64,000 nt of DNA from Chimaeribacter coloradensis (GCF_002858715.1 NZ_PJZH01000004.1:62001-126000), one strand, 5' to 3'. Positions 54,364 to 64,000 are shown, counted from the stretch's first letter. Program-made: numbers and translations. Notes: generated from the letters alone by a model not told the origin.

Positions 54364-55482
54364 ATGTCCAGAACACTGATTAAGCTTCCTCTGCTGGCTG
54401 CACTGTCGGGTTGTTGTATCGCCGCTTTCTCCGCCCAGGCGGATATTGTGATTGGCGTAGCCGGGCCGTTCTCCGGGCCGAATGCCACCTACGGGGCGCA
54501 ATACTGGAAAGGCGCGTCCCAGGCCGCTGAGGACATCAACGCCGCCGGGGGCATCAACGGCGAGAAAATTACGCTGGTGCAGGGCGATGACGCCTGCGAA
54601 CCAAAACAGGCGGTGGCGGTGGCGAACCGGCTGGTAGACCAGTCCCACGTGGCGGCGGTGATCGGCCACTTCTGCTCCTCCTCCACCATGCCCGCCTCCG
54701 AAGTCTATGAAGAGGCCGGGATCATCAGCATCACCCCCGGCTCAACCAACCCGCAGATCACCGAACGCCGCATGACCGGCGTGTTCCGCATGTGCGGCCG
54801 CGACGACCAGCAGGGGGCGGTGGCCGCCAACTATATGTTCGACAAACTGAAAGCGAGCAAGGTCGTCGTCATCCATGACAAAGACACCTACGGCCAGGGG
54901 CTGGCGGACGCCACCCGCGCGGCGCTGAAAACACACGGCACTAACGCCATCCTGTATGAGGGGCTGTCGCGTGGTGAGAAAGATTTCAACGCGCTGGTGA
55001 CCAAGATCGGCGCCCTGAAACCCGATGTGGTTTACTTCGGCGGCTGCCACCCGGAAGCGGGGCCGCTGGTGCGCCAGATGCGTGAACAGGGCGTGGAGGC
55101 GAAGTTCTTCTCCGGGGATTGCGTGGTCACGGAAGAGATGGTCACGGCCGCCGGTGGCCCGCAATACACCAAAGGCGTGCTGATGACCTTCGGCAACGAC
55201 CCGCGCACGATCCCGGAAGGCAAAGCAGTGATTGATAAATTCCGTGCCGGCGGCTTCGAGCCGGAAGGCTACACCCTTTACGCCTACGCCTCCGTGCAGG
55301 CCATCGCTGCCGCGTTCAACGCCGTGGGCGGCCCTGACAGCGCCAAAGCCAGTGAATGGCTGAAATCACACAGCGTCGATACGGTGATGGGCAAAAAAGC
55401 CTGGGACAGCAAAGGCGACCTGAAAGTCTCGGACTACGTGGTCTACCAGTGGGATGACAAAGGCCACTACCACCCGCTCTGA
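54364..55482 (+). CDS. branched-chain amino acid-type ABC substrate-binding protein
   Basis: A 372-residue LivJ/LivK-like binding protein. The signal peptide ends at SAQA|D (about 27). IVIGVAGPFSGPNATYGAQYWKGASQAAEDINAAGGINGEKI and AVIGHFCSSSTMPASEVYEEAGIISITPGSTNPQIT are the family motifs. The start at 54364 follows AAGGA by about eight bases; the in-frame extension to 54310 lacks homology. It heads a complete five-gene importer. Ligands of the family include Leu/Ile/Val, other amino acids, urea and short-chain amides. Confidence 0.93.
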   Translation: MSRTLIKLPLLAALSGCCIAAFSAQADIVIGVAGPFSGPNATYGAQYWKGASQAAEDINAAGGINGEKITLVQGDDACEPKQAVAVANRLVDQSHVAAVIGHFCSSSTMPASEVYEEAGIISITPGSTNPQITERRMTGVFRMCGRDDQQGAVAANYMFDKLKASKVVVIHDKDTYGQGLADATRAALKTHGTNAILYEGLSRGEKDFNALVTKIGALKPDVVYFGGCHPEAGPLVRQMREQGVEAKFFSGDCVVTEEMVTAAGGPQYTKGVLMTFGNDPRTIPEGKAVIDKFRAGGFEPEGYTLYAYASVQAIAAAFNAVGGPDSAKASEWLKSHSVDTVMGKKAWDSKGDLKVSDYVVYQWDDKGHYHPL

Positions 55483-55582
55483 ACGGCTGAGTTGCTGAGC
55501 AGCAGGCACGGCCCGTGGACGTCACGGGCCGTGCCTGCCCCCGCCTTGCCGCCTGGCCGGGCATGCCTCCAGGAGTCCTGCG

Positions 55583-56500
55583 ATGAGTGACGCTTTCTTT
55601 GTACAACAGCTTTTGAACGGCCTGACGCTGGGCGCGGTGTATGGCCTGATCGCCATCGGCTACACCATGGTGTACGGCATTATCGGCATGATCAATTTCG
55701 CCCACGGCGAGGTCTATATGATCTCCGCCTACCTCTGCGCCATTGCGCTGGCGCTGCTCTCCTCGTTCGGGTTGCACTCTTTCCCGTTGCTGATGCTCGG
55801 CACGCTGGTGTTTACGCTGGTGGTGACCGGCGTCTACGGCTGGGTGATTGAGCGCATCGCCTACCGGCCGCTGCGCAACTCCACCCGACTCGCGCCGCTG
55901 ATTTCCGCCATCGGTATCTCGCTGATCCTGCAAAACTACGCCCAGCTCAGCCAGGGGCCGAACCAGCAGGGCATCCCGACCCTGCTGAGCGGGGCGATCC
56001 GCCTGCATATCGGTGAGGGCATCGTGCAGTTGACCTATACCAAAGTCTTTATCCTGGTCGCCTCGCTGGCCGGGATGGCGATCCTCACCTGGGTGATCCA
56101 GTGTACGCGGCTGGGGCGTATCTGCCGCGCCACCCAGCAGGACCGCAAAATGGCGTCGATTCTCGGCATCAACACCGACCGCGTCATCTCGCTGGTGTTT
56201 GTGATCGGCGCGGCGATGGCCGGGCTGGCGGGGGTGCTGATCACACTGAACTACGGCACGTTCGATTTCTACGCGGGCTTTATCATCGGTATCAAGGCCT
56301 TTACCGCCGCGGTGCTGGGCGGCATCGGTTCGCTGCCGGGGGCAATGCTCGGCGGGCTGCTGCTGGGGGTCTCGGAGGCGCAGTTCGCCGGGCTGGTGAA
56401 CTCCGACTACAAGGATGTCTTCTCCTTCGCGCTGCTGGTGGTGATCCTGATCTTCCGGCCGCAGGGGTTGCTGGGGCGGCCGCTGGTCGCCAAGGTCTGA
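55583..56500 (+). CDS. livH: branched-chain amino acid-type ABC permease LivH
   Basis: A 305-residue permease (E. coli LivH is 308) with about eight membrane helices: QLLNGLTLGAVYGLIAIGYTMVYGIIGMINFAHGEVYMI is the characteristic N-terminus, and AVLGGIGSLPGAMLGGLLLG is the C-terminal family motif. It lies 100 bases after the binding protein gene, with a hairpin-forming GC-rich gap (GGCCGTG and CACGGGCC region) that may tune expression between them. Confidence 0.92.
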   Translation: MSDAFFVQQLLNGLTLGAVYGLIAIGYTMVYGIIGMINFAHGEVYMISAYLCAIALALLSSFGLHSFPLLMLGTLVFTLVVTGVYGWVIERIAYRPLRNSTRLAPLISAIGISLILQNYAQLSQGPNQQGIPTLLSGAIRLHIGEGIVQLTYTKVFILVASLAGMAILTWVIQCTRLGRICRATQQDRKMASILGINTDRVISLVFVIGAAMAGLAGVLITLNYGTFDFYAGFIIGIKAFTAAVLGGIGSLPGAMLGGLLLGVSEAQFAGLVNSDYKDVFSFALLVVILIFRPQGLLGRPLVAKV

Positions 56501-56509
56501 GGAGCGGTT

Positions 56510-57796
56510 ATGACGCAGAAACAACACGCCGCAGGCGTGACCCTGACACAGATCCTGATGGATGCGCTGGTCGCCGGGCTGATTGCGCTGGTGGTGTTCG
56601 GCCCGGTGGTGGGCGTGGTGCTGGACGGCTACCAGTACCACACCGAGCCGCTGCGGGTGGCGGTGATCGTCGGCGTGGTGTTCGCCGGCCGCCTGCTGCT
56701 GGGCCTGCTGTGGCAAAGCGCGGCCGGTCGGCGGATAGCGGCGAAATTTGAGGCAGCGGATCAGGGCGTCTATGTGCAGGAGGCGGGTTACCGCTCGCGG
56801 CTGCGCTGGATCATCCCGCTGCTGGTGCTGCTGGCGGCGCTGTTCCCGTTTGTCGCCACCAAATACCTGCTGACGGTGGCGATCCTCGGCCTGATTTACG
56901 TGCTGCTGGGGCTGGGGCTGAACATTGTGGTCGGGCTGGCCGGGCTGCTTGACCTCGGCTACGTCGCTTTTTATGCGATTGGCGCGTACGGGCTGGCGCT
57001 GGGTTACCAGCATCTGGGGCTGGGGTTCTGGTCGATGCTGCCGCTGGCGGCGCTGCTGGCCGCCGCGGCCGGGGCGCTGCTCGGCTTCCCGGTGTTGCGG
57101 ATGCATGGCGACTACCTGGCGATTGTCACCCTCGGCTTTGGCGAGATTATCCGGCTGGTGCTGAATAACTGGCTGACCGTGACCGGCGGGCCGAACGGCA
57201 TCTCCGTGCCTGCCCCGACCTTTTTCGGCCTGGAATTCGGCCGCCGCGCCCGCGAGGGCGGCACGCCGATCCACGAGTTCCTCGGCATCACCTATAACCC
57301 CAACCTCAAGTTCATCTTTATCTATACGGTGCTCTGCCTGGTGGTGCTGCTGGTGCTCTACATCAAACACCGCCTGACGCGGATGCCGATCGGCCGCGCC
57401 TGGGAAGCGCTGCGCGAGGATGAGATCGCCTGCCGTTCGCTGGGGCTGAACCATGTGCTGGTGAAGCTCTCCGCCTTTATGCTGGGTGCCTCCACCGCCG
57501 GGCTGGCCGGGGTCTTTTTCGCCAGCTACCAGGGCTTCGTCAACCCCACCTCGTTCACCTTTTTCGAGTCGGCGCTGATCCTGGCGATTGTGGTGCTGGG
57601 CGGCATGGGGTCCACCCTCGGCGTGGTGCTGGCGGCCTTTGTGCTGACGGTCGCCCCCGAGCTGCTGCGCAGTTTTGCCGAGTACCGGGTGCTGCTGTTC
57701 GGCGTGCTGATGGTGCTGATGATGATCTGGCGGCCGCGCGGTCTGGTGCGCACCAGCCGCAGCGGTTTTGCCCTTCGCAAAGGAGTCGCCCCGTGA
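56510..57796 (+). CDS. livM: branched-chain amino acid-type ABC permease LivM
   Basis: A 428-residue permease (E. coli LivM is 425), including the N-terminal extension typical of LivM. VLLGLGLNIVVGLAGLLDLGYVAFYAIGAYGLAL, NGISVPAPTFFG and AIVVLGGMGSTLGVVLAAFVLT are conserved. It ends with four bases overlapping livG. Confidence 0.92.
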   Translation: MTQKQHAAGVTLTQILMDALVAGLIALVVFGPVVGVVLDGYQYHTEPLRVAVIVGVVFAGRLLLGLLWQSAAGRRIAAKFEAADQGVYVQEAGYRSRLRWIIPLLVLLAALFPFVATKYLLTVAILGLIYVLLGLGLNIVVGLAGLLDLGYVAFYAIGAYGLALGYQHLGLGFWSMLPLAALLAAAAGALLGFPVLRMHGDYLAIVTLGFGEIIRLVLNNWLTVTGGPNGISVPAPTFFGLEFGRRAREGGTPIHEFLGITYNPNLKFIFIYTVLCLVVLLVLYIKHRLTRMPIGRAWEALREDEIACRSLGLNHVLVKLSAFMLGASTAGLAGVFFASYQGFVNPTSFTFFESALILAIVVLGGMGSTLGVVLAAFVLTVAPELLRSFAEYRVLLFGVLMVLMMIWRPRGLVRTSRSGFALRKGVAP

Positions 57797-58661
57797 GTGA
57801 TAAGATTTTGCAGGTCGAACGGTTAATGATGCACTTCGGCGGTATCCGGGCGCTGAATGACGTCAGCCTGGATGTGGATCGCGGCTCCATCACCGCGCTG
57901 ATTGGCCCCAACGGCGCAGGCAAAACCACGGTGTTCAACTGCCTGACCGGCTTTTACCGCGCCAGCGGCGGCCACATCCGGCTGCATACCCAGGCGCGCC
58001 CCACCGATGTGATCGCCATCCTCGGCGAGAAGCTGCACGCAAGCGATCTCATCCACCCCGCCCGGCTGGGCCGCCGCCTCTGGTACAAGATGTTCGGCGG
58101 CACCCACCTGGTGAACCGCGCCGGGCTGGCGCGGACGTTCCAGAACATCCGGCTGTTCCGCGAGCTGTCGGTGGTGGAGAACCTGCTGGTGGCGCAGCAT
58201 ATGCGCGCCAACCGCAACCTGCTGGCGGGCATCTTTAACACGCCGGGCTACCGCCGCGCAGAGAGCCGGGCGCTGGATCAGGCCTTTTACTGGCTGGAGG
58301 TGGTGGATCTGGTGGAATGCGCCAACCGGCTGGCCGGGACGCTCTCTTATGGCCAGCAGCGGCGGCTGGAGATTGCCCGCGCCATGTGCACCCTGCCGGA
58401 GATGCTCTGCCTGGATGAACCCGCCGCCGGGCTGAACCCGGTGGAAACCGTGGCGCTGAGCCGCATCATCCGTTTTCTGCGCCAGCAGCACGGCATCACC
58501 ATTTTGCTGATCGAGCATGATATGGGCATGGTGATGGAGATCTCTGACCATGTGATTGTGCTCGACCACGGGGATGTGATCGCGCGCGGCACGCCGCAGC
58601 AGATCCAGCATGATGACCGGGTGATTGCCGCTTATCTGGGCACCGACGAGGAGGAAGCGGC

Positions 58662-58665
<4 letters not shown>
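57793..58665 (+). CDS. livG: branched-chain amino acid-type ABC ATPase LivG
   Basis: A 290-residue ATPase with Walker A GPNGAGKTT, signature LSYGQQRRLEIARAM and Walker B MLCLDEPAAGLNP. It carries an insertion of about 35 residues after the Walker A region (VIAILGEKLHASDLIHPARLGRRLWYKMFGG) compared with E. coli LivG (255). Such longer LivG proteins are common outside Enterobacteriaceae, which suggests this liv system was acquired or is a second copy. It overlaps livM and livF by four bases. Confidence 0.92.
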
Positions 58666-59378
<713 letters not shown>

Positions 59379-59389
59379 GCGCTGCGGCG

Positions 59390-59917
59390 TTATGCCGCCT
59401 GGTAGCAGTAGAGGTTGACCGGGCGGCCGTGGTACTGGTCTTCCCCGTCTGCGGTGAACCCGGCCCGGAGCGCCAGCCGGATCGACGGCTGATTCTCCGG
59501 GTTAATCATGCAGAAAACCGGCCTTTTCAGGTGCTCCGCCGCCCACGCCTGCGCCGCCTGCACCGCTTCCAGCGCATAGCCTTTGCCGTGGAACGCGGGC
59601 ATAAAGGTCCAGCCCATCTCCGCCATGCCGGTGACATCTTTGGTCAGCGCGCGCTGGTAATCGGCAAAGCCCGCGCAGCCGATGTAGCGCCCGCTGGCCC
59701 GCTCCTCCACCGCCCAGTAGCCGAACCCCAGCATGTGCCAGTGCCCGGCGTAACGCAGCAGGCGGCTCCAGCTCTCTTCAGGGCTGGAAGGGTCGCCGCC
59801 GATAAAGCGCGTGACCTCCTCATCGCCCCATAATTGTGCCTGCTCGGCGGCATCCGCCAGCGTGTGGCCGCGCAACACCAGCCGATCGGTGGTGATAACC
59901 GGAACCAATGCTTCCAT
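59390..59917 (-). CDS. GNAT-family N-acetyltransferase (RimJ/RimL type)
   Basis: A 175-residue acetyltransferase: ITTDRLVLRGHTLADAAEQAQLWGDEEVTRFIGG at the N-terminus and WTFMPAFHGKGYALEAVQAAQAWA with the acetyl-CoA loop are the RimJ/RimL-like pattern, followed by CMINPENQPSIRLALRAGF. Such proteins acetylate N-termini, small amines or antibiotics; the target is unknown. It is convergent with the liv operon and followed 12 bases later by livF. Confidence 0.85.
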   Translation of the reverse strand: MEALVPVITTDRLVLRGHTLADAAEQAQLWGDEEVTRFIGGDPSSPEESWSRLLRYAGHWHMLGFGYWAVEERASGRYIGCAGFADYQRALTKDVTGMAEMGWTFMPAFHGKGYALEAVQAAQAWAAEHLKRPVFCMINPENQPSIRLALRAGFTADGEDQYHGRPVNLYCYQAA

Positions 59918-59944
59918 GATAGTGACTCCTTACTCAGTAACAAC

Positions 59945-60352
59945 TCAGGCGGCGGGTGCCTCAAAAACTTCAATCACCTCGAACCGCATACAGACCAGTT
60001 TCATCTCTTCGCTGAACGCCCCGTTACGGCTGAAAAAGCGACGGTGCTCCGCTTTCCACTCCTCAAAGGTGCCTTCCCCTTCGGCCAGGGCAAATTCCTC
60101 CGGCACATCGCAGTAGCGCAGGATCGAAACCTCTTTCACCTCAATCGCGCAGGCCGCGCGGCCGTGACCATCCTCAATCACGTTGATTTCCCCCGCCTGC
60201 GGCAGCGGGTCGTTGTCATCGTAGTAAGACTGTAATGCGCCACAGGTCGCGCGCTTCTGGCCTGACAATACCAGCGCCAGCAGGGCGTTTGCCATCTCCG
60301 GCGAATCCCCGAAGCTGAAATGGACGGCCTGGGCGTAGTGTTCATCGTTCAT
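59945..60352 (-). CDS. ASCH-domain protein
   Basis: A 135-residue protein of the ASCH (PUA-like) superfamily. VHFSFGDSPEMANALLALVLSGQKRATCGALQSYYDDNDPLPQAGEINVIEDG contains the conserved G-x-K-x-x-T motif (SGQKRATCGA). ASCH domains bind RNA or act as hydrolases such as the N4-acetylcytidine amidohydrolase YqfB; this one is longer and may be a binding protein. I chose 60352 where AGGA lies nine bases upstream. Confidence 0.82.
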   Translation of the reverse strand: MNDEHYAQAVHFSFGDSPEMANALLALVLSGQKRATCGALQSYYDDNDPLPQAGEINVIEDGHGRAACAIEVKEVSILRYCDVPEEFALAEGEGTFEEWKAEHRRFFSRNGAFSEEMKLVCMRFEVIEVFEAPAA

Positions 60353-60414
60353 GCGTACGGTTCCTCTTCCTGCGATATTAAAAATATGAATGGTTCTCAA
60401 TTAACAATGTTATT

Positions 60415-60433
60415 GATAATTATTTTCATTTGA
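60415..60433. promoter_or_regulatory. Fur box upstream of fepA
   Basis: GATAAT-TATTTT-C-ATTTGA matches 13 of 19 positions of the Fur consensus. A second partial match (GGTTCTCAATT) lies about 25 bases upstream. It lies about 180 bases before the fepA start and next to the ASCH gene, so both may be iron-regulated. Confidence 0.65.
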
Positions 60434-60608
60434 AATAGGGTGGTGCGGCCTGTTGAAACCTGTAACTCAATGTAAAAGGGCCAGCGCGTTTTCAAGAGGT
60501 TACCTGTTCCCAGGGGAAAGGGAAAATAACAAATTGGTTAAATATTGATTGCGCTCAGAACCGTCCCGGCTGATGGCCGGAGAAACAGGTTCAGCCGGGA
60601 AAGCAAAA

Positions 60609-62912
60609 ATGAACACAACGACGCGTTACCCATTAGCGATGCTGATTAAAGCCGGTATCGGTACTCTCCTTTTGGCAGGGCATGCCCAGGCAGCAGAGAA
60701 CAGCACCGCCGCAGACCAAAGCAATATCACCGCCCAGGCCGCTGCCGCAGAGGCCGCGGCGGCTGATACCGCCGCCGGTGACAGCGGTGACACCATGCTG
60801 GTGACCGCCGCCGAACAGACGTTGCAGGCACCGGGGGTTTCCACCATTACCGCTGATGAGATCAAAAAGCGGCCCCCGGCGCGTGATGTCTCTGAGATCA
60901 TCCGCACCATGCCGGGCGTCAACCTGACCGGCAACTCCACCAGCGGCCAGCGCGGCAATAACCGCCAGATCGACATCCGTGGTATGGGGCCGGAAAACAC
61001 CCTGATCCTGATTGATGATGTGCCGGTCACCAGCCGCAACTCAGTGCGCCTGGGCTGGCGCGGCGAGCGGGACACCCGCGGCGACAGCAACTGGGTGCCG
61101 CCGGAGATGATCGACCACATCGAGGTGATCCGCGGCCCGGCCGCTGCCCGGTACGGCAACGGCGCGGCAGGCGGCGTGGTGAACATCATCACCAAAAAAG
61201 ACACGCCGGAATGGCACGGCAGCTGGAACACTTACTTCAACGTGCCGCAGCATGATGAAGAGGGTTCCACCAAACGCACCAACTTCAGCCTCTCCGGCCC
61301 GCTGGGGGATAACGTCACCTTCCGCCTGTACGGCGGGCTGGCGAAAACCCAGGCGGACGCGCTCTACATTAACCAGGGGCATGAGGCCGATCGCACCGGC
61401 AGCTATGCCAGCTCCATCCCGGCCGGGCGGGAAGGGTCAGTGAACAAAGACATCAACGCGATGGTCCACTGGGCCTTTGCGCCGATGCAGTCGCTGGAGT
61501 TTGAAGCCGGCTACAGCCGCCAGGGCAACCTCTATGCCGGGGACACGCAGAACACCAATACCAATGCGCTGGTGGAGGAGAACTACGGCAAAGAGACCAA
61601 CCGGCTCTATCGCCAGAACTTCGCCGTGAAATGGAACGGTGCCTGGGACAACGGCATCAGTACCAAGAACTACGCCCAGTATGAGAACACCCGCAACTCC
61701 CGCATGAATGAGGGGCTGGCGGGCGGCACCGAGGGCATCTTCTCCGATGACGGCTTCTCCTCGATCCAGCTCGATGATGTGCTGCTGCACAGTGAGGTCA
61801 GCATCCCGTTTGAGCTTTGGGTCAACCAGACGGCGACCGTCGGCGCGGAGTGGAACCAGCAGCGGATGAAAGACAACATCTCCAACACCCAGGCGCTCTC
61901 CGGCGGCGCGGTGGACGGCATCGCCGGCAGCGGCCGCAGCCCCTACTCCTCGGCGGAGATCTTCTCGCTGTTTGCCGAAGACAACATCGAGCTGACCGAC
62001 ACCACCATGCTGACCCCGGCGCTGCGTTTTGACCACCACAGCATCGTCGGCGACAACTGGAGCCCTTCCCTGAACCTGTCACAGGGGCTGAGTGACGACG
62101 TCACGCTGAAACTCGGCATCGCCCGCGCCTATAAAGCGCCGAGCCTCTACCAGACCAACCCCAACTACCTGCTCTACAGCCGGGGCCAGGGCTGCCCGGC
62201 CAGCACCGCCGGGTGCTACCTGGTCGGCAACAGCGACCTCAGCCCGGAAACCAGCATCAACAAAGAGGTGGGGCTGGAGTGGAAACATGAGGGGTATCAG
62301 GCGGGCATCACCTGGTTCCGCAATGATTACCGCAACAAGATTGAGGCGGGCTACCTGCCGGTCAGCACCTCTGCCAACGGCGCGACCGATGTTTATAAGT
62401 GGGAGAACATCCCGAAAGCGGTGGTGGAAGGGCTGGAAGGCACGGTCAACATCCCGTTCGGTGACGCGGTGCAGTGGAATAACAACCTGACCTACATGCT
62501 GCAGAGCAAGAACAAAACCACCGGCGACCGGCTGTCGATTATCCCGGAGTACACGCTCAACTCCACGTTGAGCTGGCAGGCGACCCCGCAGCTCTCGCTG
62601 CAGACCACCCTGACCTGGTACGGCACCCAGACGCCGAAGAAGTACAACTACAAGGGTGAGGCGGTGACCGGCAGTGAAACGTGGAAAGTCAGCCCTTACT
62701 CCCTGCTGGGGGCGAGCGGCACCTACGACGTGACGAAATATGTCAGCGTCACGCTGGGCATCGACAACCTGTTCGACAAACGCCACTTCCGCCAGGGCAA
62801 CGCCCAAACCACCGGCAACGCCACCACCAACTCCTACCTGTATGGGGCCGGGGCCAACACCTACAACGAATCGGGCCGCACCTACTACATGAGCCTGAAT
62901 ACCCACTTCTGA
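60609..62912 (+). CDS. fepA: ferric enterobactin outer membrane receptor FepA
   Basis: A 767-residue TonB-dependent receptor very close to E. coli FepA (746). GDTMLVTAAEQTLQAPGVSTITADEIKKRPPARDVSEIIRTMPGVNLTGN matches the TonB box and plug start; RGMGPENTLILIDDVPVTSRNSVRLGWRGERDTRGDSNWVPPEMIDHIEVIRGPAAARYGNGAAGGVVNIITKK and DRLSIIPEYTLNSTLSWQA follow, ending in NTHF. It has about 20 extra residues after the signal peptide, rich in Ala (AAAAEAAAADTAAGDS). I chose 60609 by homology with GGGAAAG six bases upstream. A Fur box precedes it. No ent genes are nearby. Confidence 0.95.
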   Translation: MNTTTRYPLAMLIKAGIGTLLLAGHAQAAENSTAADQSNITAQAAAAEAAAADTAAGDSGDTMLVTAAEQTLQAPGVSTITADEIKKRPPARDVSEIIRTMPGVNLTGNSTSGQRGNNRQIDIRGMGPENTLILIDDVPVTSRNSVRLGWRGERDTRGDSNWVPPEMIDHIEVIRGPAAARYGNGAAGGVVNIITKKDTPEWHGSWNTYFNVPQHDEEGSTKRTNFSLSGPLGDNVTFRLYGGLAKTQADALYINQGHEADRTGSYASSIPAGREGSVNKDINAMVHWAFAPMQSLEFEAGYSRQGNLYAGDTQNTNTNALVEENYGKETNRLYRQNFAVKWNGAWDNGISTKNYAQYENTRNSRMNEGLAGGTEGIFSDDGFSSIQLDDVLLHSEVSIPFELWVNQTATVGAEWNQQRMKDNISNTQALSGGAVDGIAGSGRSPYSSAEIFSLFAEDNIELTDTTMLTPALRFDHHSIVGDNWSPSLNLSQGLSDDVTLKLGIARAYKAPSLYQTNPNYLLYSRGQGCPASTAGCYLVGNSDLSPETSINKEVGLEWKHEGYQAGITWFRNDYRNKIEAGYLPVSTSANGATDVYKWENIPKAVVEGLEGTVNIPFGDAVQWNNNLTYMLQSKNKTTGDRLSIIPEYTLNSTLSWQATPQLSLQTTLTWYGTQTPKKYNYKGEAVTGSETWKVSPYSLLGASGTYDVTKYVSVTLGIDNLFDKRHFRQGNAQTTGNATTNSYLYGAGANTYNESGRTYYMSLNTHF

Positions 62913-62933
62913 TTACAGAAGGTTTGAAGGCAT

Positions 62934-62961
62934 AAAAAAGCCGGCTCTCAGCCGGCTTTTT
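62934..62961. terminator. bidirectional terminator between fepA and msrA
   Basis: AAAAAAGCCGGCT (62934-62946) pairs with AGCCGGCTTTTT (62950-62961) around CTC. It serves both convergent genes. Confidence 0.88.
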
Positions 62962-62974
62962 CATTGCGCGCCAT

Positions 62975-63517
62975 TCAGCTGTTCGCGGATTTGGTGCGGT
63001 TGGCAAAGCTTTTGCGCAGTTTTTGCAGCTTCGGCGGGATCACGGCCATGCAGTAGCGGTTCTCCTGGCCTTCGCCGTCCCAGTAGTTCTGGTGGTAATC
63101 CTCTGCCGGGTACCAGGTGCTCAGCGGCTCAATGGTGGTGACCACCGGCTGGCTGTTGTCTGCCTGCGCGCGCTGGATAGCGGCTTTCGCTTCCTGCTCC
63201 TGCTCCGGCGTGGCCGGGAAGATGGCGGAACGGTACTGGGTGCCGATGTCATTCCCCTGGCGGTTCAGCTGGGTAGGATCATGGGTGGCGAAGCTGATGT
63301 CCAGAATGTCGCCATAACTGATCTTGTCCGGGTCGAAACCGACGCGGATCGCTTCCGCATGGCCGGTATCCCCTGCACACACCTGGCGGTAAGTCGGGTT
63401 CTCCGTATGGCCGCCGGTGTAGCCGCTCTCTACCGAGACCACCCCGACCACATCATTAAAGACCGCTTCCGTACACCAGAAGCAGCCACCAGCCAGCGTT
63501 GCATATTCAATTGCCAT
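62975..63517 (-). CDS. msrA: peptide-methionine (S)-S-oxide reductase MsrA
   Basis: A 180-residue MsrA. The active site GGCFWCTE places the catalytic Cys at residue 12, followed by GVVSVESGYTGGHTENPTYRQVCAGDTGHAEAIRVGFDPDKISYGDILDISFATHDPTQLNRQGNDIGTQYRSAIF and YPAEDYHQNYW. It repairs oxidised methionine, using thioredoxin. It lacks the C-terminal resolving Cys arrangement I would expect (GQCG); only Cys15 and Cys near the end (RYCMAV) are available for resolution. Confidence 0.95.
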   Translation of the reverse strand: MAIEYATLAGGCFWCTEAVFNDVVGVVSVESGYTGGHTENPTYRQVCAGDTGHAEAIRVGFDPDKISYGDILDISFATHDPTQLNRQGNDIGTQYRSAIFPATPEQEQEAKAAIQRAQADNSQPVVTTIEPLSTWYPAEDYHQNYWDGEGQENRYCMAVIPPKLQKLRKSFANRTKSANS

Positions 63518-63654
63518 AAGGCCTCCTCAGCAGGGTCATCTTCTCCGTCATTGACGGAACAACGAATTTCTTAACCATCCATAGTGACGGTTTATCAGTA
63601 CAAGCGCCACCCCGGCGAAGGGAAAAAGCACAAAGTTCTTACCAGGGGGCAGGC

Positions 63655-64000
63655 TCACCCCTCCGAACTGATCGCCCGGTTGCGCCCGGTGTGTTTGGCC
63701 TGGTAGAGCGCCTGGTCGGCCTGCTCTTTGAAGGTTCTGGCGTCCGGGGCATTGCCTTTGACGACGCAGCTGTAACTGCCGGCGCTGATGGTGACGATCT
63801 TCTCCGCAATCTCGGTTTCGCCGTGGCGCAGGCCGATCGCCCGGACGGCCTCGACCGCCCGCTGGGCAAATTTCGCGGCGTCTTTGATGCCGGTATAGGG
63901 CAGCACAATCGCGAACTCCTCGCCGCCGTAGCGGGCGATCAGATCAGATTGCCGGTGCGGCAGGTGGAGCAGCGCCTCCCCTACTTTTTTCAGGCATTCA
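63655..64000 (-). CDS. GGDEF-domain protein (3' part, runs off the window)
   Basis: The last ~114 residues of a gene continuing past the right edge. The visible part contains ARYGGEEFAIVLP, with the GGEEF active-site motif of diguanylate cyclases, then LYQAKHTGRNRAIS at the end. The upstream frame (ECLKKVGEALLHLP) is also GGDEF-like. It should make c-di-GMP from GTP if the rest is intact. Any sensor domain lies outside this window. Confidence 0.88.
   Translation of the reverse strand, partial: ECLKKVGEALLHLPHRQSDLIARYGGEEFAIVLPYTGIKDAAKFAQRAVEAVRAIGLRHGETEIAEKIVTISAGSYSCVVKGNAPDARTFKEQADQALYQAKHTGRNRAISSEG

Noticed and set aside
55316-57454. 712-codon minus-strand ORF opposite livH/livM
   Set aside because: Gln/His/Arg-rich shadow of two clear permease genes.

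Overview
The window looks like chromosome of a GC-rich member of the Enterobacterales. That rests on close resemblance to enterobacterial YciE, YciF, KatN, SitABCD, MntR, FepA, FhuE, MsrA, NemR and the membrane glucose dehydrogenase Gcd. I do not assign a genus. No rRNA, tRNA, CRISPR array, integrase or transposase was seen. Most of the window is accessory transport and stress functions rather than core housekeeping genes.

Layout. 1-1.4 kb: an AT-rich stretch with two small unknown genes. 1.4-4.1 kb: a short-form (CioAB-type) cytochrome bd oxidase followed by a 48-residue membrane protein. 4.4-8.8 kb: stress cluster with yciE, manganese catalase katN, a candidate small RNA, yciF, a zinc alcohol dehydrogenase and an SRPBCC protein. 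9.0-13.1 kb: the sitABCD manganese importer, divergent from its repressor mntR, with a palindromic operator between them. 13.6-16.1 kb: a MetNIQ-type ABC importer. 16.2-17.7 kb: a NemR-like electrophile sensor plus a DJ-1/PfpI enzyme, with matching operators and flanked by two nearly identical terminators. 17.7-24.8 kb: an acetyltransferase, then a six-gene operon of two SfnB/DszC-like flavoproteins, a DszA/NtaA-like monooxygenase and a second MetNIQ-type importer, probably for organosulfur use. 25.0-27.9 kb: a gtrABC O-antigen modification operon. 28.5-33.6 kb: a chemoreceptor, a FhuE-type receptor and a FUSC membrane protein. 33.9-37.2 kb: an orphan TRAP binding protein and a TetR/amidase divergent pair. 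37.6-44.8 kb: a six-gene peptide-type ABC importer, luciferase-like monooxygenase and AhpD-like protein operon. 44.9-46.1 kb: small genes, including what looks like a type I toxin-antitoxin pair. 46.2-49.2 kb: a cupin and gcd. 50.0-51.1 kb: a solitary protein resembling a contractile tail sheath. 52.0-53.6 kb: two DUF2382 stress proteins. 54.4-59.4 kb: a complete branched-chain amino-acid type ABC importer. 59.4-64 kb: an acetyltransferase, an ASCH protein, fepA, msrA and the end of a GGDEF gene.

Themes. Several loci address oxidative or electrophile stress: KatN, YciE/YciF, manganese import under MntR, NemR-like plus DJ-1, MsrA and the cyanide-insensitive-type oxidase. Two separate operons pair an ABC importer with FMN-dependent monooxygenases, which suggests scavenging of sulfur or carbon from organic compounds. 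Two TonB-dependent receptors (FhuE, FepA) are present without siderophore biosynthesis genes nearby.

The observations I rate highest are: (i) a small hydrophobic ORF on the minus strand at 45.6 kb, with a divergent candidate sRNA whose first ~18 nt are complementary to the toxin leader, resembling TimP/TimR-type systems; (ii) the sheath-like protein with no phage genes around it; (iii) the twin-operator NemR-like/DJ-1 module bracketed by duplicated terminators. All functional calls come from reading sequence and remembered family features; no database search was run.
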